A DNA stretch of 64,000 nt from Chryseobacterium shigense (lineage in GTDB: Bacteria > Bacteroidota > Bacteroidia > Flavobacteriales > Weeksellaceae): contig NZ_FTNY01000003.1 of assembly GCF_900156575.1 (NCBI RefSeq), forward strand, positions 186,001 to 250,000. The letters are read 5' to 3'. The translations under genes were made by a program, and so were the position numbers. The notes beneath the pieces were generated by a model. It searched no databases, was not told the DNA's origin, and worked only from the letters and a program-made list of their open reading frames with translations. This document shows, one piece after another, positions 45,653-55,040 of the stretch. The first letter of the stretch is position 1. Each line of letters opens with the position of its first letter.

Positions 45653-47914
45653 TTAGAATTTATAGTTTACCTGTACGGCAAAGTTTCTTGGTTGAATCTG
45701 ATCAATATAGCCTCCTCTGAAATAAGAGCTGTATCCTACTGAATCGAAGATGTTATTCATAAATACTCTTAGACCCATTCCGTTTTTAAGGGTGTATCCT
45801 ACCTGAGCATCTACTGTGGTATATTCTGGCATATCAAAAGGTTTCTTACCTGCCTCCACACTATTCAGATGGCCTGCGGTAAAGGTCTTTTGAGTCCATT
45901 CATCCACTGGTCTTTTTCCTACATAATAGATTCCGGCTCCTACATCAAGACCTGTTAAAGCGCCTGTAATAAATTTGTAGTTCAACCATCCGTTTGCGGT
46001 ATGTTTTGGAGCATTCATTGGAGCAGAACCGTTGATGTACGCAGGGCTGTCCTGATATTGTGCATCCAGATACGCCCATCCGGACATGATCTGAAGGTTT
46101 GGCAGAATTCTTCCGATAAGCTCTACTTCCATTCCTCTTCTTTTCAGGTTACCAGCAAGTCCGTAAAGAATATTGTTTTGATTATCTTTTATTGGCTGAT
46201 AATTTTTATCCAGAATCTGGAATGACAGGTTATCTGTATTAATATCAAATAAGGTAACATTGAATCTAAGACGCTCATTAAACCAGTCCGATTTAATCCC
46301 TGCTTCCCACTGTTTGGTATGCGATGCTCCAACCAGTCCTCCTGCCTGAAGAATATTGTTCGAAGATCTTAAAGAGGTCGTCGTAGTATACGATCCGAAA
46401 ACATTAACATTCTGAAATGGTGAAACAATCAATCCAAAGGAAGGATTCCAGGTATCTACGGTTGCATTGGCAGATCCGTTCAGTCTGCTGTATCTTAATC
46501 CCAAATGGGCTTTCACATATTTTCCGATAGACATTACATCCTGTGCCATAGCACCGATGCTTGGAGTAAGGATTGGATTCGAACGTCCCAGGTTTTTATA
46601 AACTACGTTGGTAGGAATCTGGTTAGGTATTGTTCCGTTCACCACATCAAAAATATCCAGAGGATTAGCGCCATAATTTATACCTCCGATTTTGGTCGGG
46701 CGGGCAGTAATTAAGTTTTCAGGTGCAATGGAATTTTTGTATGCTTCATAAGTCACAGTAGAGGTTTTTGTTTCTCTCCAGTCAAATCCAACCTGGAAAG
46801 TATGACTGATAAAACCTGTTTTGATCTGTTCCCCAATAAAGTCTAACTGTAAAACTTTGTTGATATCTTCTCCCTGAGACTTCCCTATCGTATGTTGTCT
46901 TATATTATAATTCGTTTCTCCGGTAGGTAATGATATAGACGATGCTTCGCTGTCTGAACTGCTGTTTGAATTAATAAAAGCGGCTCTTACCTTCAATTGA
47001 TCATTAAGCTTACGCACTACCGTAGTGGCAAAGTTAAATGTTTCTGTTTTTGAATAATCAGAAGTATATCCTAAAAATTTACCTTTGGGCATATGGTACA
47101 ATGCTTCTACATCACCAGGTGCGGTATTAATGGTTCCTCTGTCCGGGGTACGGTTATCATGAAGGTAATCCATCTCTACATTGATGTCCGTTTTATCATC
47201 CGGACGATAGGTTATGGAAGGATTAACATAAATTCTCTCTCCTTCTACATGGCTTCTGAATGAATTGTTTTTCTGATAAGCCCCATTGAATCTTACGGCT
47301 ACTTTTCCCTGAGAATCCAAGACTCTCTGAAAGTCTACCGTAGGTCTGTAAAAGTCCCAGCTTCCGTAACGGAATCCTACATTGGTCTGGTCAATAAACT
47401 GTGGTCTTTTGGTCACTACATTAATAACTCCCCCGGCAGAACCTAAACCGTTTCCGATTCCCTGGCTCACCGCCGCAGATCCTTTAATAACCTGGATGCT
47501 TTCTACTCCCTGCATATCTGTAATCATTCCTGCAGTACGGAAGTCCGAATCCATCTGAACTCCGTTTTTCAGTACCGGTACTCCACGGTACCCTCTGATA
47601 GACATACTTTCGCTTCCTCCCCCATAGCTGGAAAACAGGGTAACACCCGGTACGTTTTTGGCTACATCAGTAACGGTAAGACCTCCCAGCTCTTCAATCG
47701 CTTTATGGGAAATCACGGAAATACTCTGGATCTGGTCTCTGGTTTTTAAAGGAAGTCTGGTAATGGCTTCTAAGCCTACCGGCTGTTTCTTTTTTTCACC
47801 AAATAATTCTACTTCATCAATTTCTTTTGATTTTTTAATAGAATCATTCACTTGCTGTGCGCTTACAAAAACCCCACCTAATACAAGCAGAGAAAAGGAT
47901 ACTACTTTATTCAT
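45653..47914 (-). CDS. TonB-dependent siderophore receptor
   Basis: 753 residues starting at ATG 47914 (MNKVVSFSLLVLGGVFVSAQ, signal peptide). The frame is open upstream to 48043, but that part is not receptor-like. The plug domain lies at about 45-160 (ISVISHKAIEELGGLTVTDVAKNVPGV, then MSIRGYRGVPVLKNGVQ), followed by a 22-strand type barrel ending in RNFAVQVNYKF. Siderophore receptors of this length import ferric hydroxamate or catecholate complexes. Neighbouring PepSY and iron permease-like genes support this. No CarboxypepD_reg extension is seen. Confidence 0.9.
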   Translation of the reverse strand: MNKVVSFSLLVLGGVFVSAQQVNDSIKKSKEIDEVELFGEKKKQPVGLEAITRLPLKTRDQIQSISVISHKAIEELGGLTVTDVAKNVPGVTLFSSYGGGSESMSIRGYRGVPVLKNGVQMDSDFRTAGMITDMQGVESIQVIKGSAAVSQGIGNGLGSAGGVINVVTKRPQFIDQTNVGFRYGSWDFYRPTVDFQRVLDSQGKVAVRFNGAYQKNNSFRSHVEGERIYVNPSITYRPDDKTDINVEMDYLHDNRTPDRGTINTAPGDVEALYHMPKGKFLGYTSDYSKTETFNFATTVVRKLNDQLKVRAAFINSNSSSDSEASSISLPTGETNYNIRQHTIGKSQGEDINKVLQLDFIGEQIKTGFISHTFQVGFDWRETKTSTVTYEAYKNSIAPENLITARPTKIGGINYGANPLDIFDVVNGTIPNQIPTNVVYKNLGRSNPILTPSIGAMAQDVMSIGKYVKAHLGLRYSRLNGSANATVDTWNPSFGLIVSPFQNVNVFGSYTTTTSLRSSNNILQAGGLVGASHTKQWEAGIKSDWFNERLRFNVTLFDINTDNLSFQILDKNYQPIKDNQNNILYGLAGNLKRRGMEVELIGRILPNLQIMSGWAYLDAQYQDSPAYINGSAPMNAPKHTANGWLNYKFITGALTGLDVGAGIYYVGKRPVDEWTQKTFTAGHLNSVEAGKKPFDMPEYTTVDAQVGYTLKNGMGLRVFMNNIFDSVGYSSYFRGGYIDQIQPRNFAVQVNYKF

Positions 47915-47928
47915 CTGATACTTTTTTG

Positions 47929-47936
47929 CAAAATTA
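47929..47936 (-). promoter_or_regulatory. -7 box for the siderophore receptor operon
   Basis: TAATTTTG on the minus strand, 14 nt before the receptor ATG. No good -33 TTG. Confidence 0.4.
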
Positions 47937-47990
47937 TTATTTTTAATGATTCTAAATAAATAAAAGCAGCTGACATATCTCACGTCAATT

Positions 47991-48006
47991 TGATTAATCA
48001 TTATCA
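47991..48006. promoter_or_regulatory. possible Fur box upstream of the siderophore receptor
   Basis: TGATTAATCATTATCA; on the minus strand TGATAATGATTAATCA. It matches the Fur core GATAATGATAATC except for one extra base. It lies 76-92 bp upstream of the receptor start and about 55 bp upstream of the -7 box. Iron repression is plausible, although Bacteroidota Fur sites are poorly defined. Confidence 0.35.
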
Positions 48007-48182
48007 GATTACAAATGGCTCTACAGATGCTATAAGGATCCATTAACGATACCGGAGCATCATTAGAGGTCCGGTTCTAAATTGGAATTATGGGTAGAAA
48101 TAACGAAATGAAAAAAAAGTCAATCCTTATTTATTTTTGAAAGAAAAAATAGTCTTTTTCTTCATTTTTACTTGAAGGAACT
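48007..48182. other. intergenic stretch between receptor gene and rpsJ terminator
   Basis: AT-rich, with no frame supported by start, length or composition on either strand. Nothing further is recognised beyond the Fur-like site and the promoter box on one side and the rpsJ terminator on the other. Confidence 0.4.
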
Positions 48183-48183
48183 A

Positions 48184-48216
48184 CAAAAAAAATCCGCCCC
48201 TAAAAAGGGACGGATT
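48184..48216 (-). terminator. terminator of the str operon, after rpsJ
   Basis: AATCCGCCCC / GGGACGGATT (48191-48200 with 48207-48216, one mismatch), loop TAAAAA, then eight T residues on the minus strand. Shows that transcription does not continue from rpsJ into rplC. Confidence 0.8.
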
Positions 48217-48243
48217 CTATTATCATTGCAAAGTATGCATTTA

Positions 48244-48549
48244 TCACACTTTAATTTCAACGTCTACACCGCTTGGTAACTCTAATTTCATTAGAGCATC
48301 AACCGTTTTAGAAGAAGAAGAGTAGATATCCATTAGTCTCTTGTGAGCTGATAACTGGAACTGCTCTCTTGCTTTCTTGTTTACGTGCGGAGATCTCAAT
48401 ACTGTGAAGATTCTCTTATTGGTAGGCAATGGAATTGGTCCGTTTACAACAGCACCAGTAGCCTTTACCGTTTTTACGATTTTCTCAGCAGACTTGTCTA
48501 CCAAGTTGTAATCGTAAGATTTTAGTTTTATTCTGATTCTTTGTGACAT
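48244..48549 (-). CDS. rpsJ: 30S ribosomal protein S10
   Basis: 101 residues. Start [20 protein letters not shown], conserved [22 protein letters not shown] and the ending [12 protein letters not shown]. It belongs to the 30S head and is also a NusB partner in antitermination. Last gene of the str operon here, 17 bp after fusA; rplC is not next to it. Confidence 0.98.
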   Translation of the reverse strand: MSQRIRIKLKSYDYNLVDKSAEKIVKTVKATGAVVNGPIPLPTNKRIFTVLRSPHVNKKAREQFQLSAHKRLMDIYSSSSKTVDALMKLELPSGVDVEIKV

Positions 48550-48566
48550 TTTTCTAATTTAAAAAA

Positions 48567-50684
48567 TTAACCTTTTGCTTTAGCTATGATTTCTTCAGCA
48601 ACGTTTTGTGGAGTAGCCTGATACTTCTCTAATTCCATAGAAGAAGTAGCTCTTCCTGATGAAAGTGTTCTTAGAGTCGTAACATATCCAAACATCTCAG
48701 AAAGTGGAACAGAACCTTTGATTACAACAGCTCCATTTTTCTCTTCCTGACCACTGATTGTCCCTCTTCTCTTGTTAAGGTCACCAATGATGTTACCCAT
48801 ATATTCTTCCGGAGTTACAACTTCCAGTTTCATAATAGGCTCCATAATTACTGGCTTAGCAGCACGTCCCGCTTCTTTAAATCCTAATTTAGCAGCCATT
48901 TCAAAGGAAAGAGCATCAGAATCCACCGCGTGGAAAGATCCGTCTTTAAGAACAACTTTAATCCCTTCAACTTCGAAACCAGCCAAAGGACCGTTCTTCA
49001 TTGCAGCTTTAAAGCCTTTTTCAATAGCAGGAACAAATTCTCTAGGAACGTTACCACCTTTGATCTCATTGATGAATTCTAAACCAATTTTACCTTCGTC
49101 AGCAGGTCCTAATTCAAATACGATATCAGCAAATTTACCCTTACCACCAGATTGTTTTTTGTAAACTTCTCTGTGTTGAGCAACTCTTGTAAGATTTTCT
49201 TTGTATTCTACCTGAGGTTGACCCTGGTTAACTTCAACTTTGAATTCTCTTCTCATACGATCTACAAGAATATCAAGGTGAAGTTCACCCATTCCTGAGA
49301 TAATCGTTTGACCAGAAGCTTCGTCAGTTTTAACCTGGAATGTAGGATCTTCTTCAGCTAATTTAGCTAGAGCGTTACCCATTTTATCCTGGTCAGCCTT
49401 AGTTTTAGGCTCAACAGCGATACCAATTACCGGATCAGGGAAAACCATCGATTCAAGAACGATCGGGTGTTTCTCATCACACATAGTATCACCAGTTTTG
49501 ATAGATTTAAAACCTACCGCTGCACCAATATCTCCTGCTTCAATATATTCTACAGGATTTTGCTTGTTAGCGTGCATCTGATAGATTCTAGAGATTCTTT
49601 CTTTATCTCCTGAACGGGTGTTCAAGATATAAGAACCTGCATCCAGTCTTCCAGAGTATGCTCTGAAGAATGCTAATCTTCCCACGAATGGGTCAGTAGC
49701 AATCTTAAATGCTAGAGCTGCGAACGGCTCATTTACGTCTGGTTTTCTTGTAATATCAAGATCTGTTCTAGGATCAGTACCTTTGATATCGTCTTTATCC
49801 AATGGAGAAGGCAGGTATTTACATACTGCATCCAACATAAACTGTACTCCTTTATTCTTAAATGAAGAACCACAAGTCATTGGGATAATAGAAAGATCAA
49901 TAGTTGCTTTTCTTAGAGCTTCGTTGATTTCGTCTTCAGAGATTGAATCCGGATCTTCGAAGAATTTCTCCATCAAAGTATCATCGTAGTCAGCCACAGC
50001 TTCTACCAGTTTCTCTCTGTATTCAAGAACTTCAGCCTTCATGTCTTCAGGAATTGGCACTACTTCGAAAGTAGCTCCTTGTCCTGCTTCATCCCAGATG
50101 ATCGCTCTGTTTTTAATTAAGTCTACAACACCTTTGAAATCTTCTTCAGCACCGATTGGTAAAACGATTGGAACTGCATTTGATCCTAACATTGTCTTAA
50201 CCTGGTTTACCACGTTAAGGAAGTCAGCACCTTGTCTGTCCATTTTGTTTACGAATCCCATTCTTGCAACTTTATAGTTGTCAGCAAGTCTCCAGTTTGT
50301 TTCAGACTGAGGCTCTACTCCATCTACTGCAGAGAATAAGAATACCAAACCATCTAATACTCTTAAAGATCTGTTTACTTCTACTGTAAAGTCAACGTGT
50401 CCCGGTGTATCAATGATGTTGAAGTGGTAAGGCTTACTTTCAGGTAAAATTTTACCTTGATCTGTTGGGAAATTCCAAGAACAAGTTGTAGCAGCAGAAG
50501 TAATGGTAATACCTCTTTCTGCTTCCTGCTCCATCCAGTCCATTGTAGAAGCACCATCGTGAACTTCTCCAATTTTGTGGTTTACCCCAGTATAGAATAA
50601 GATTCTTTCTGTAGTGGTAGTTTTCCCCGCATCAATGTGGGCAGCGATACCAATATTTCTTGTAAATTTAAGATCTCTACTCAT
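48567..50684 (-). CDS. fusA: elongation factor G
   Basis: 705 residues, full length. GTPase domain with [20 protein letters not shown] (P-loop, about 12-30), [12 protein letters not shown] and [12 protein letters not shown]. Domain II has the pattern [19 protein letters not shown], and domains IV-V include [18 protein letters not shown]. It drives tRNA-mRNA translocation. No tuf gene follows, in contrast to many other phyla. Confidence 0.98.
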   Translation of the reverse strand: MSRDLKFTRNIGIAAHIDAGKTTTTERILFYTGVNHKIGEVHDGASTMDWMEQEAERGITITSAATTCSWNFPTDQGKILPESKPYHFNIIDTPGHVDFTVEVNRSLRVLDGLVFLFSAVDGVEPQSETNWRLADNYKVARMGFVNKMDRQGADFLNVVNQVKTMLGSNAVPIVLPIGAEEDFKGVVDLIKNRAIIWDEAGQGATFEVVPIPEDMKAEVLEYREKLVEAVADYDDTLMEKFFEDPDSISEDEINEALRKATIDLSIIPMTCGSSFKNKGVQFMLDAVCKYLPSPLDKDDIKGTDPRTDLDITRKPDVNEPFAALAFKIATDPFVGRLAFFRAYSGRLDAGSYILNTRSGDKERISRIYQMHANKQNPVEYIEAGDIGAAVGFKSIKTGDTMCDEKHPIVLESMVFPDPVIGIAVEPKTKADQDKMGNALAKLAEEDPTFQVKTDEASGQTIISGMGELHLDILVDRMRREFKVEVNQGQPQVEYKENLTRVAQHREVYKKQSGGKGKFADIVFELGPADEGKIGLEFINEIKGGNVPREFVPAIEKGFKAAMKNGPLAGFEVEGIKVVLKDGSFHAVDSDALSFEMAAKLGFKEAGRAAKPVIMEPIMKLEVVTPEEYMGNIIGDLNKRRGTISGQEEKNGAVVIKGSVPLSEMFGYVTTLRTLSSGRATSSMELEKYQATPQNVAEEIIAKAKG

Positions 50685-50690
50685 TTCTAA

Positions 50691-51167
50691 TTAGAATTTA
50701 AAGTGTGAGAAAGCTTTGTTAGCTTCCGCCATTTTGTGAGTATCAGATTTCTTTTTGTAAGCAGCACCTTCTTCTCTAGAAGCAGCTACTACTTCGTTAG
50801 CCAATTTCAAAGCCATTGACTTATCATTTCTCTTTTTAGAGTAAAGAATTAACCATTTCATTGCCATAGAAATTTTTCTGTCAGCTCTGATTGGCATAGG
50901 AATCTGGAAGTTAGCTCCACCTACTCTTCTAGAACGTACTTCTACGTGAGGCATAACGTTAGTTAATGCATCTTTCCAGATTTCAAGGGCTGTTTTCTCA
51001 GTTTCTCCTTTTTTAGCTTCTACAAGGTCTAATGCATCGTAGAATATTTTGAATGCGATAGACTTCTTACCGTCTAGCATTAAATTGTTTACAAATCTTG
51101 TTACCAATTGATCATTAAATTTCGGATCTGGTAACAACGGTCTTTTTTTCGCTTTTGTCTTTCTCAT
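50691..51167 (-). CDS. rpsG: 30S ribosomal protein S7
   Basis: 158 residues. Start [19 protein letters not shown], helix [18 protein letters not shown] and a C-terminal region with basic helices. It is a primary binder of the 3' domain of 16S rRNA. Between rpsL (23 bp) and fusA (6 bp). Confidence 0.98.
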   Translation of the reverse strand: MRKTKAKKRPLLPDPKFNDQLVTRFVNNLMLDGKKSIAFKIFYDALDLVEAKKGETEKTALEIWKDALTNVMPHVEVRSRRVGGANFQIPMPIRADRKISMAMKWLILYSKKRNDKSMALKLANEVVAASREEGAAYKKKSDTHKMAEANKAFSHFKF

Positions 51168-51190
51168 TGTTTCTGTACCTTATTTAATGA

Positions 51191-51604
51191 TTATTTTTTC
51201 TTTCCTTTAGCTGGTGCAGCTGCTGCCTGACCTGGTTTTGGTCTCTTAGCTCCGTACTTAGATCTTCTCTGCGTTCTTCCACTAACACCTGCAGTGTCTA
51301 ATGCTCCTCTTACGATATGATAACGTACTCCCGGTAGGTCTTTCACCCTTCCGCCGCGTACCAATACTATCGAGTGCTCTTGAAGATTATGTCCTTCGCC
51401 CGGGATGTAGGCGTTGACTTCCTTCCCGTTAGAAAGTCTTACCCTTGCAACTTTTCTAAGTGCAGAGTTAGGTTTCTTAGGAGTGGTAGTATATACTCTC
51501 GTACATACACCTCGTCTTTGTGGACAAGAATCAAGGGCAGCCGATTTACTCTTCTTGGTGAGTGCGACTCTTCCTTTTCTTACTAATTGTTGAATAGTAG
51601 GCAT
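51191..51604 (-). CDS. rpsL: 30S ribosomal protein S12
   Basis: 137 residues. Conserved [18 protein letters not shown] and [20 protein letters not shown]. The two Lys positions at which streptomycin-resistance changes arise in other bacteria (PKKPNSA and RVKDLPG) carry the usual Lys. The C-terminal tail is an Ala/Pro/Lys-rich extension ([13 protein letters not shown]). First gene of the str operon with a textbook promoter 25 nt upstream. Confidence 0.98.
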   Translation of the reverse strand: MPTIQQLVRKGRVALTKKSKSAALDSCPQRRGVCTRVYTTTPKKPNSALRKVARVRLSNGKEVNAYIPGEGHNLQEHSIVLVRGGRVKDLPGVRYHIVRGALDTAGVSGRTQRRSKYGAKRPKPGQAAAAPAKGKKK

Positions 51605-51628
51605 TTAATTGCTTTTTATTTTAGGGTG

Positions 51629-51658
51629 CAAAAATAGGAATATTTTTCCAATCTACAA
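51629..51658 (-). promoter_or_regulatory. promoter of the str operon (rpsL)
   Basis: TTG (51656-51658), 19-nt spacer, TATTTTTG (51629-51636) on the minus strand, exact TTG-N19-TAnnTTTG. The expected start is near 51624, giving a 5' leader of about 20 nt. Confidence 0.75.
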
Positions 51659-52024
51659 AAACTTATATAAAAATTAAAATCAAACACTTACATAAAAAAG
51701 AAGTTGCCTCTGATGAGATAATTTACAGACCCCTGATGTGCATTGAGAAAAAGCAAAAAAAAGAAAAGTATTTTTCCTGAGAGACTCTCTGTTAAATAAT
51801 TGTAAAATTTTTATTCTATAATTTTAACTATCCTATTTTTGAATCGGTATACTAATTCCTATATAATAAGGTATCGTGAAATGATCATTTTATACAAAAC
51901 TTACATACGAATAATGATTACTAATGAATTCCAGCCACCCCTAATTATACTTCCAAACTATTTTAAAAAACTTTCTGATAGTTATCTTCTATCAGCCTTG
52001 AAAGCTTTTCGGCACAATATTTTC
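51659..52024. other. intergenic region without a convincing gene
   Basis: About 370 bp, very AT-rich. A small open frame from a TTG at 51839 has no ribosome binding site, an unlikely composition and no domain, so it is not called. A GAGAGACTCTC palindrome occurs around 51779-51789. The dps -7 box closes the region. Confidence 0.4.
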
Positions 52025-52032
52025 TAAATTTG
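52025..52032 (+). promoter_or_regulatory. -7 box for dps
   Basis: TAAATTTG, exact TAnnTTTG match, 21 nt before the dps ATG; the -33 position is T-rich but without TTG. Confidence 0.5.
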
Positions 52033-52053
52033 TTAGTATAAAAAAATAAACAT

Positions 52054-52530
52054 ATGAAAAATGCAAGCATTATCGGCCTGAAAGAAGCCGACTGTAAAAA
52101 CATTTCAGAAAAACTTAACGTCCTTTTAGCCAACTATTCAGTATTCTATCAGAACACAAGAGGTTCTCACTGGAATATTAAAGGGGAACAGTTTTTTACC
52201 CTTCACCCGAAATTCGAAGAATTATATAACAGCCTGGTCCTGAAGATTGATGAAATTGCAGAAAGAATTTTGACCCTAGGCGCAACTCCTGCCCACAATT
52301 ACTCAGACTATTTAAAAGTATCAACGATTAAGGAAAGTAAAGAAGTTACTGATGCCAATAAGAGCGTAGAACTTATTCTGAACTCTTTCAAAGTGGTAAT
52401 CGACTTACAAAGAGAACTTCTGGACATCACGGATGCAGCAGGAGATGAAGGAACGAATTCCCAGATGAGCGACTACATCACAGAACAGGAAAAAGAAGTA
52501 TGGATGTACAATTCTTATTTAGGGAAGTAA
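52054..52530 (+). CDS. dps: Dps family DNA-binding ferritin-like protein
   Basis: 158 residues. Four-helix ferritin-like fold: ANYSVFYQNTRGSHWNIKGEQFF carries the His of the inter-subunit ferroxidase centre, KIDEIAERILTLGATP the Asp/Glu. Dps forms dodecamers that oxidise and store iron with hydrogen peroxide and protect DNA under starvation and oxidative stress. It stands alone with its own -7 box and a terminator downstream. Confidence 0.92.
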   Translation: MKNASIIGLKEADCKNISEKLNVLLANYSVFYQNTRGSHWNIKGEQFFTLHPKFEELYNSLVLKIDEIAERILTLGATPAHNYSDYLKVSTIKESKEVTDANKSVELILNSFKVVIDLQRELLDITDAAGDEGTNSQMSDYITEQEKEVWMYNSYLGK

Positions 52531-52557
52531 CCTACAGAAATCCACTGATAAATAAAA

Positions 52558-52590
52558 AAATCGCCTTACATTTAGGCGGTTTTTATTTTA
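52558..52590 (+). terminator. terminator of dps
   Basis: AAATCGCCT / AGGCGGTTT (52558-52566 with 52574-52582, one G-T pair), loop TACATTT, followed by a T-rich run. Confidence 0.75.
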
Positions 52591-52596
52591 AATACC

Positions 52597-52604
52597 TATA
52601 TTTG
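52597..52604 (+). promoter_or_regulatory. -7 box for pncB
   Basis: TATATTTG, exact TAnnTTTG match, 19 nt before the pncB ATG. The -33 region overlaps the dps terminator. Confidence 0.5.
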
Positions 52605-52623
52605 CGTTAAAATTACACATATT

Positions 52624-53802
52624 ATGTACGACGTTCGATTAAACTCTATCCTGGATAACGATTTCTATAAAATAACCATGCAGAATGCGGTGGTGAAATT
52701 ATTTCCAGGTTCTATTGTAAAATATGAATTCATCAACAGAGGAAAACACCAGTTTCCTGAAGGCTTTGATGCTGCTTTAAAAGAAGCCGTCAACAAAATG
52801 GCCGAGCTGAAACTTACCAAGGATGAAAAAAAATTCATGGCAAGAACCTGTCCTTATATCGACCTGCCCTATCTTGACTTTCTGGAAGGCTATCATTATG
52901 ATCCTTCCGAGGTAAAAATTCATCAGGAAGGCAGCGAGCTATCTGTAACGGTGGAAGGACTCTGGTACAGAACAATCCTTTGGGAAGTTCCATTATTAGC
53001 TTTAATCAGTGAGCTTCATTACGAAATGAACCATATGGAAAGGGATTCTAATGATATCGTCATGAGCAGAACTCTTGAAAAAGCAGATTCGCTGGCAAAA
53101 CTTGGTGTAAATTTCGCGGAATTCGGGACCAGAAGAAGACATTCGTATAAGGTACAGAATCTGGTGATGGAAGCTTTAACGCAAAACAAACCTTCCACTT
53201 TCATCGGAAGCTCCAACGTTCATTTTGCGATGAAATACGGCGTAAAGCCAATAGGTACGCACGCTCACGAATGGTTTATGTTCCATGCAGCAGAATATGG
53301 ATTCAAAATGGCGAACGAACTTGCTCTGGAACACTGGGTAGATGTGTACAGAGGTGATCTTGGAGTTGCCCTTTCCGATACGTATACTACGGATGTTTTC
53401 TTTCAGCAGTTTGACAAGAAGTTTGCAAAACTGTTTGACGGCGTTCGTCATGACAGCGGTGATCCTCTGGAATTTGCAGACAAAACAATCGCGCATTACC
53501 AAAACAACGGAATCAATCCTTTATTTAAATACATTATTTTCTCCGATGCTCTGAATCTGGAAAAAGTGGAAGAAATTACCAATTATTGCCGTGGAAAGAT
53601 TGGCGTATCTTTCGGAATCGGGACCAATCTTACCAATGACGTAGGCTTAAAACCTATGAATATAGTCATGAAATTAATTGGCGTCCAGGCCCAGAATAAA
53701 GAATGGATCCCAACCGTAAAACTTTCCGACGAACATGGAAAATACACGGGTGATCCAAAAATGATTGAACTGGCGAAAGAATTTCTGAGAATAAAAGATT
53801 AA
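52624..53802 (+). CDS. pncB: nicotinate phosphoribosyltransferase
   Basis: 392 residues. It converts nicotinate and PRPP to nicotinate mononucleotide in NAD salvage, using ATP. Visible are DNDFYKITMQNAVVKLFP at the start, EFGTRRRHSY (about 159) with its conserved Arg residues, the GTHAHEW motif with the catalytic His (about 217) and RHDSGDP (about 277). Length and motifs are typical. Downstream come two single copies of the ATTTTAG word and then the YciI-like gene. Confidence 0.94.
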   Translation: MYDVRLNSILDNDFYKITMQNAVVKLFPGSIVKYEFINRGKHQFPEGFDAALKEAVNKMAELKLTKDEKKFMARTCPYIDLPYLDFLEGYHYDPSEVKIHQEGSELSVTVEGLWYRTILWEVPLLALISELHYEMNHMERDSNDIVMSRTLEKADSLAKLGVNFAEFGTRRRHSYKVQNLVMEALTQNKPSTFIGSSNVHFAMKYGVKPIGTHAHEWFMFHAAEYGFKMANELALEHWVDVYRGDLGVALSDTYTTDVFFQQFDKKFAKLFDGVRHDSGDPLEFADKTIAHYQNNGINPLFKYIIFSDALNLEKVEEITNYCRGKIGVSFGIGTNLTNDVGLKPMNIVMKLIGVQAQNKEWIPTVKLSDEHGKYTGDPKMIELAKEFLRIKD

Positions 53803-53805
53803 ATT

Positions 53806-53836
53806 AGATTTTAGACATCAGATAACAGATTTTAGA
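53806..53836. repeat. ATTTTAGA words in intergenic gap
   Basis: GATTTTAGA occurs twice around 53810 and 53830, similar to the tandem unit in the rpsC-rplP gap. Probably part of a family of AT-rich spacers of this genome. Confidence 0.35.
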
Positions 53837-53860
53837 TGGTAAACTTGTAAAACCCATACC

Positions 53861-54331
53861 ATGAAATTAAAAATTTATTTATCGCTTAGCGTTTTGATTG
53901 CCACCTTGTCTTTTGCTCAGGAAAAGAAAAAAGAAAAGGCAAAATTCAATCAGGAATTGGCAACTTCTCTTGGTGCCGACCCATATGGTATGAAAGCCTA
54001 CACCATCGTAATGCTGACCACCGGTGCCACAAAAATTGAAGATAAAGCCAAAATGGGAGACCTGATGAAAGGTCACATGACCAATATCGGGAAGCTGGCT
54101 GACGAAGGAAAAATCGTAGTTGCCGGACCGTTTTTGGAGAAAAACAAAGAAAACTACCGCGGTATGTTCATCTTCAATACAAAATCTAAAGAGGAAGCTG
54201 AGCAATGGGTAAAAAGAGACCCTGCAGTACAAGCCGGGGTTTTCAGTTATGAAATTTTTCCGTGGTACGGATCTGCAGCTTTGCCTTTATACCTGAAACA
54301 TCATGACGAAATTTCTAAAGGAAATCCATAA
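53861..54331 (+). CDS. exported YciI-like protein
   Basis: 156 residues with a signal peptide (about 1-19, ending SFAQ). A Lys/Glu-rich linker follows, then a YCII-type ferredoxin-like domain at about 45-135 (YTIVMLTTGA; HMTNIGKLADEGKIVVAGPF; AEQWVKRDPAVQAGVFSYEI). The domain contains the conserved His-Asp type pair of this family. The enzyme activity of YciI-like proteins is mostly unknown, and an exported version is unusual but known in Bacteroidota. Confidence 0.8.
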   Translation: MKLKIYLSLSVLIATLSFAQEKKKEKAKFNQELATSLGADPYGMKAYTIVMLTTGATKIEDKAKMGDLMKGHMTNIGKLADEGKIVVAGPFLEKNKENYRGMFIFNTKSKEEAEQWVKRDPAVQAGVFSYEIFPWYGSAALPLYLKHHDEISKGNP

Positions 54332-54342
54332 AATATATTGTT

Positions 54343-54474
54343 GGAAAAATATCCCCGAAACATTGAACGCCTCTCTCCAAACGACGCCGAATAACAAAAG
54401 AATGGTTTCCCTCTCTACTTTATGTATTTAGGAAGCTAATGCAATTTATTCTACCATATAAAGAAAGTACTTAA
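54343..54474 (+). pseudogene. possible gene remnant (two short frames)
   Basis: A frame LEKYPRNIERLSPNDAE ends at a stop. After a shift of frame it is followed by ITKEWFPSLLYVFRKLMQF up to a stop at 54474. Both look protein-like and join at one point, as expected of a frameshifted fragment. No family is recognised, and chance is possible. It lies directly before the decayed isochorismatase gene. Confidence 0.25.
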
Positions 54475-54478
54475 ATCA

Positions 54479-54887
54479 ATGGATATAAAACTTCGAGATC
54501 AAAAGCCAGCCCTACTTTTAATTGACATTCAAAAGGGATTTCTTGACGAAGTATATTGGGGAGGAAACAGAAATAATAAGACCGCAGAAAAAATCAGCGG
54601 AAAACTATTAGAAAAGTGGAGATCGCTAAAACTGCCTCTATTCCATATCAGACACAGTTCGTTAAATCCGAATAACCACCAATCATTGTGTTTCCACAAC
54701 CACCAGAATGGCTGGAAATTTCGGATACGAGACCTATGTAATTTCAGATGCCACGGCAACCTTCGACAGAATTGGAATACATGGAGAAAAATATGATTCG
54801 GAATTAATACACCTGACGAGTCTTGCCAATTTAAATGATGAATTTGCAACTGTATGGACCTCGGAAAAACTATTGAATGAATTGTAA
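54479..54887 (+). pseudogene. isochorismatase-family cysteine hydrolase, internally deleted and frameshifted
   Basis: The N-terminal part from ATG 54479 reads PALLLIDIQKGFLDE with the family Asp and runs to about HIRHSSLNPN. It then continues out of frame. From 54678 the other frame resumes with TNHCVSTTTRMAGNFGYETYVISDATATFDRIG, including the catalytic Cys, and ends at TAA 54887. The middle segment, including the catalytic Lys of the Asp-Lys-Cys triad, is missing, so about 50-60 residues were lost. The gene should be inactive. Base composition is like its surroundings. Confidence 0.85.
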
Positions 54888-54940
54888 GAAACAGACAGTA
54901 TTCCAATATTCATCTTTCACAAAAAAATTGAATAAAACCT

Positions 54941-54980
54941 AAATAAATCACTATAACGTTACATAGTGATTTATTTTTTA
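54941..54980 (+). terminator. terminator before the second GG-leader peptide
   Basis: Fourteen-base perfect stem AAATAAATCACTAT / ATAGTGATTTATTT (54941-54954 with 54963-54976), loop AACGTTAC, then T residues. It closes the decayed isochorismatase unit. Confidence 0.8.
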
Positions 54981-55040
54981 CTATCTTAGGCATTCATTTT
55001 CAGAATTATACAAATTAAAACCAACAAAAAAATTAATTCC

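Noticed and set aside
47915..48043. N-terminal extension of the siderophore receptor
   Set aside because: The signal peptide begins at 47914; the upstream 43 residues are Cys-rich, unlike receptors, and cross the promoter.
51839..52027. 62-residue frame upstream of dps
   Set aside because: TTG start, no ribosome binding site, Tyr/Ile-rich AT-driven composition, runs into the dps promoter.
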